Part shown: positions 32,683-34,230 of the stretch, in pieces | How positions within the stretch are numbered: position 1 is the first letter of the stretch | How the letters are laid out: each line of letters begins with the position of its first letter | Assembly (NCBI GenBank): GCA_030601885.1 | Contig: JAUWAU010000050.1 | Span: 1-34,230 of the forward strand | Direction: 5' to 3' | From: Armatimonadota bacterium | GTDB taxonomy: Bacteria; Armatimonadota; Zipacnadia; JAUWAU01 | Length of the DNA stretch: 34,230 bases | The notes under the pieces: model-generated | Databases searched by the model: none | The model's input: only the letters and a program-made list of their open reading frames with translations | What the model was told of the DNA's origin: nothing | Made by a program: the position numbers and the translations under genes

Positions 32683-34059
32683 ATGAAACGAGACTCTCAA
32701 TCGTCGCCTGCGGGGCCGCGGAAGTCCTCGCGGCGGGAGTTCCTGAAGTTGGGCGGGAAGGTCGCGGCGAGCTCCGCGCTGGCAGGGGTGGTCATCCCGG
32801 CGGTGCACGCCCAGGAGGACAACACCATCCGACTGGCCATCGTCGGCAGCGGCAACCGCGGGTCCGGTGCGGTGAGAAACGCCCTGTCGGCCCCCGGTGG
32901 GCCGGTGAAGCTGTACGCCATGGCCGACCTCTTCGAGAACAAGCTGAATAGATCGTACGAGGCCCTGAGCGAGAAGTTTGCCGATCAGGTCGATGTCCCC
33001 CCCGAGCGGCAATTCCTGGGCTTCGACGCCTACCGCAAGGCCATCGATTGCCTCCGGCCCGGCTCGGGCGACGTGGCGCTGCTCACCACGCATGCGGCCT
33101 TCCGCCAGGTCCACTTCGACTACGCCGTGGAGAAAGGCGTCCACGTCTTCATGGAGAAGTCGTTCGCTCCCGATCCGGGGGGTCTGCAGCGGATGATCCG
33201 CACGGGCGAGGCGGCGGAGAAGAAGAACCTCAAGGTCGCCTGCGGCGTCATGTGCCGCCATTCATCGGCACGTCAGGCGCTCATCCGGAGAATCCGCGAC
33301 GGCGACCTGGGCGACATCCTGCTCATTCGCGCGTACCGCATGGCCGGCGGGGGGCGTCTCGGCCCGCGGAAGCCGGAGGAGAACGAGATCCTGTGGCAGA
33401 TCCGCCGCGCGGGCAACTTCTTCTGGACCTCGTCGGGCCGACACATCGAGCTGATGATCCACCAGGTGGACGAGTGCTGCTGGATCAAGAACTCCTGGCC
33501 CATCGCCGCCCACGGCCTCGGCGGCCGGATCGCGGACAGCACCGATTGCAGCCAGAACCACGACTCCTACTCCATCGAATTGACCTTCGCCGACGGCACG
33601 AAGGCGCTCGTCGGCGGACGCAGCATCACGAACTGCCACAACGACTTCTCCACCTACGTCCACGGCACGAAGTGCGGGGCGCAGTTCTCCGGCAACATCC
33701 ACGCGCCCACGGTGCACATGTACGAGGACCAGCGGATGACCAACGACAATATCGACTGGGAGCCCGAGAAGGAGACGGTCGGTCCCCACCAGGCCCAGTG
33801 GAACGTGCTGCTGGACGCCATCCGGAATGACCGGCCGCACAACGAGATGCGCCGGGCGGCCTATTCGAACCTCGCCGCCATCATGGGCCGGGCCGCCGTC
33901 CACTCCGGCAAGATCATCACGTGGGACGAGGCGATGGCCTCCGACTTCCGCTTCTGTCCCAACGTAGACGATCTCACCGAAGCCAGTCCCGCCCCAGTCC
34001 AAGCCGACGACCAGGGCCGCTACCCAGTCCCGATCCCCGGGAAGTGGGAGGAGATTTGA
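32683..34059 (+). CDS. Tat-exported Gfo/Idh/MocA-family oxidoreductase
   Basis: This 458-residue protein begins with a twin-arginine signal (SSRREFLK at 15-22, then GGKVAASSALAGVVIPAVHA). The Rossmann domain follows with LAIVGSGNRGSG (51-62) and the family EK pair at 158-159 in VFMEKSFAPD. The C-terminal domain has the usual substrate-site pattern GNFFWTSSGRHIELMIHQVD (244-263). Members oxidise, reduce or epimerise sugars with tightly bound NAD(P), and Tat export fits a folded, cofactor-loaded periplasmic enzyme. AAGGGAGAG precedes the ATG. It follows the aldolase gene on the same strand. The sugar substrate is unknown. Confidence 0.92.
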   Translation: MKRDSQSSPAGPRKSSRREFLKLGGKVAASSALAGVVIPAVHAQEDNTIRLAIVGSGNRGSGAVRNALSAPGGPVKLYAMADLFENKLNRSYEALSEKFADQVDVPPERQFLGFDAYRKAIDCLRPGSGDVALLTTHAAFRQVHFDYAVEKGVHVFMEKSFAPDPGGLQRMIRTGEAAEKKNLKVACGVMCRHSSARQALIRRIRDGDLGDILLIRAYRMAGGGRLGPRKPEENEILWQIRRAGNFFWTSSGRHIELMIHQVDECCWIKNSWPIAAHGLGGRIADSTDCSQNHDSYSIELTFADGTKALVGGRSITNCHNDFSTYVHGTKCGAQFSGNIHAPTVHMYEDQRMTNDNIDWEPEKETVGPHQAQWNVLLDAIRNDRPHNEMRRAAYSNLAAIMGRAAVHSGKIITWDEAMASDFRFCPNVDDLTEASPAPVQADDQGRYPVPIPGKWEEI

Positions 34060-34114
34060 GGCTGTGCAAGACAGGGGAACCAAGAATTTAGTATTGTCTC
34101 CCCGGAATCCCTAT

Positions 34115-34230
34115 CGACAAAGGCGAAGGCAACGGCGGCGAGCCACAGGTACTCGCCTACAGTACGGTAAAAGACCAAGGCCCCGCGAGCCTTTGTCGTT
34201 ACTGTGGGCGAGCCACAGGTACTCGCCTAC
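34115..34230. repeat. Repeat cluster running to the window edge
   Basis: Two perfect 24-bp direct copies (34137-34160 and 34207-34230) each fold as GGCGAG/CTCGCC. They start 70 nt apart. A 10-bp inverted repeat CGACAAAGGC (34115-34124) with GCCTTTGTCG (34189-34198) encloses the first. The second copy ends exactly at the window end. Confidence 0.75.

Noticed and set aside
34137..34230. CRISPR-type repeat and spacer.
   Set aside because: Only two 24-bp copies with a 46-bp gap are visible, and the gap contains an inverted repeat. There are no cas genes.

Overview
The window reads as a chromosomal piece of a high-GC bacterium, most likely an Armatimonadota-type lineage. Planctomycetota, Hydrogenedentota or Lentisphaerota relatives cannot be excluded without a database. 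The main pointers are five pseudopilins with the FTLIELLVVIAIIAILAA start, a following LFPVFAKAREKARQ segment and a C-terminal H-X9-DG box, plus DUF2961, PL26-like, GH116 and Tat-exported Gfo/Idh/MocA genes. This gene content suggests a polysaccharide-degrading bacterium with an outer surface rich in pilin-like proteins. No tRNA, rRNA or CRISPR array was seen.

Layout. 1-2336 (+): the end of a DegT-type aminotransferase, a DUF2961/GH172-type protein and a sugar isomerase-like TIM barrel. 2438-7421 (-): a tight three-gene unit of two paralogous TMTC-like membrane/TPR proteins followed by a URO-D-family protein. 7488-17962 (-): five pseudopilin genes (P1 to P5). An IS110-family insertion sequence lies between P1 and P2, and a ceramidase-like gene on the plus strand lies between P4 and P5. 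18281-22459 (+): a 1392-residue secreted protein with LamG and transglutaminase-like regions. 22470-24265 (-): VanW-family and methyltransferase-like genes, translationally close. 24399-31600 (-): a GH116 glycosidase and a large LamG plus PL26-like exported protein. 31806-34059 (+): a class II aldolase and a Tat-exported Gfo/Idh/MocA oxidoreductase. The last 120 bases hold a repeat that runs to the window edge.

How the genes may work together. PL26-like, GH116, GH172-type, class II aldolase, sugar isomerase and oxidoreductase genes fit uptake and breakdown of plant-type (perhaps rhamnose-containing) glycans. The substrate is inference.

The most unusual part is the pseudopilin array. Each gene sits in a near-fixed frame: a shared upstream motif about 51-55 nt before the start codon (once inserted repeats are discounted), a shared 19-20 nt motif 22-24 nt after the stop codon, and a GC-rich hairpin about 121 nt after the stop in four of five. 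For P1 and P2 the 3' untranslated region is about 97% identical while the coding sequences have diverged strongly. Small hairpin repeats have entered these leaders and spacers, always beside an AC dinucleotide, and empty sites are visible in sister copies.
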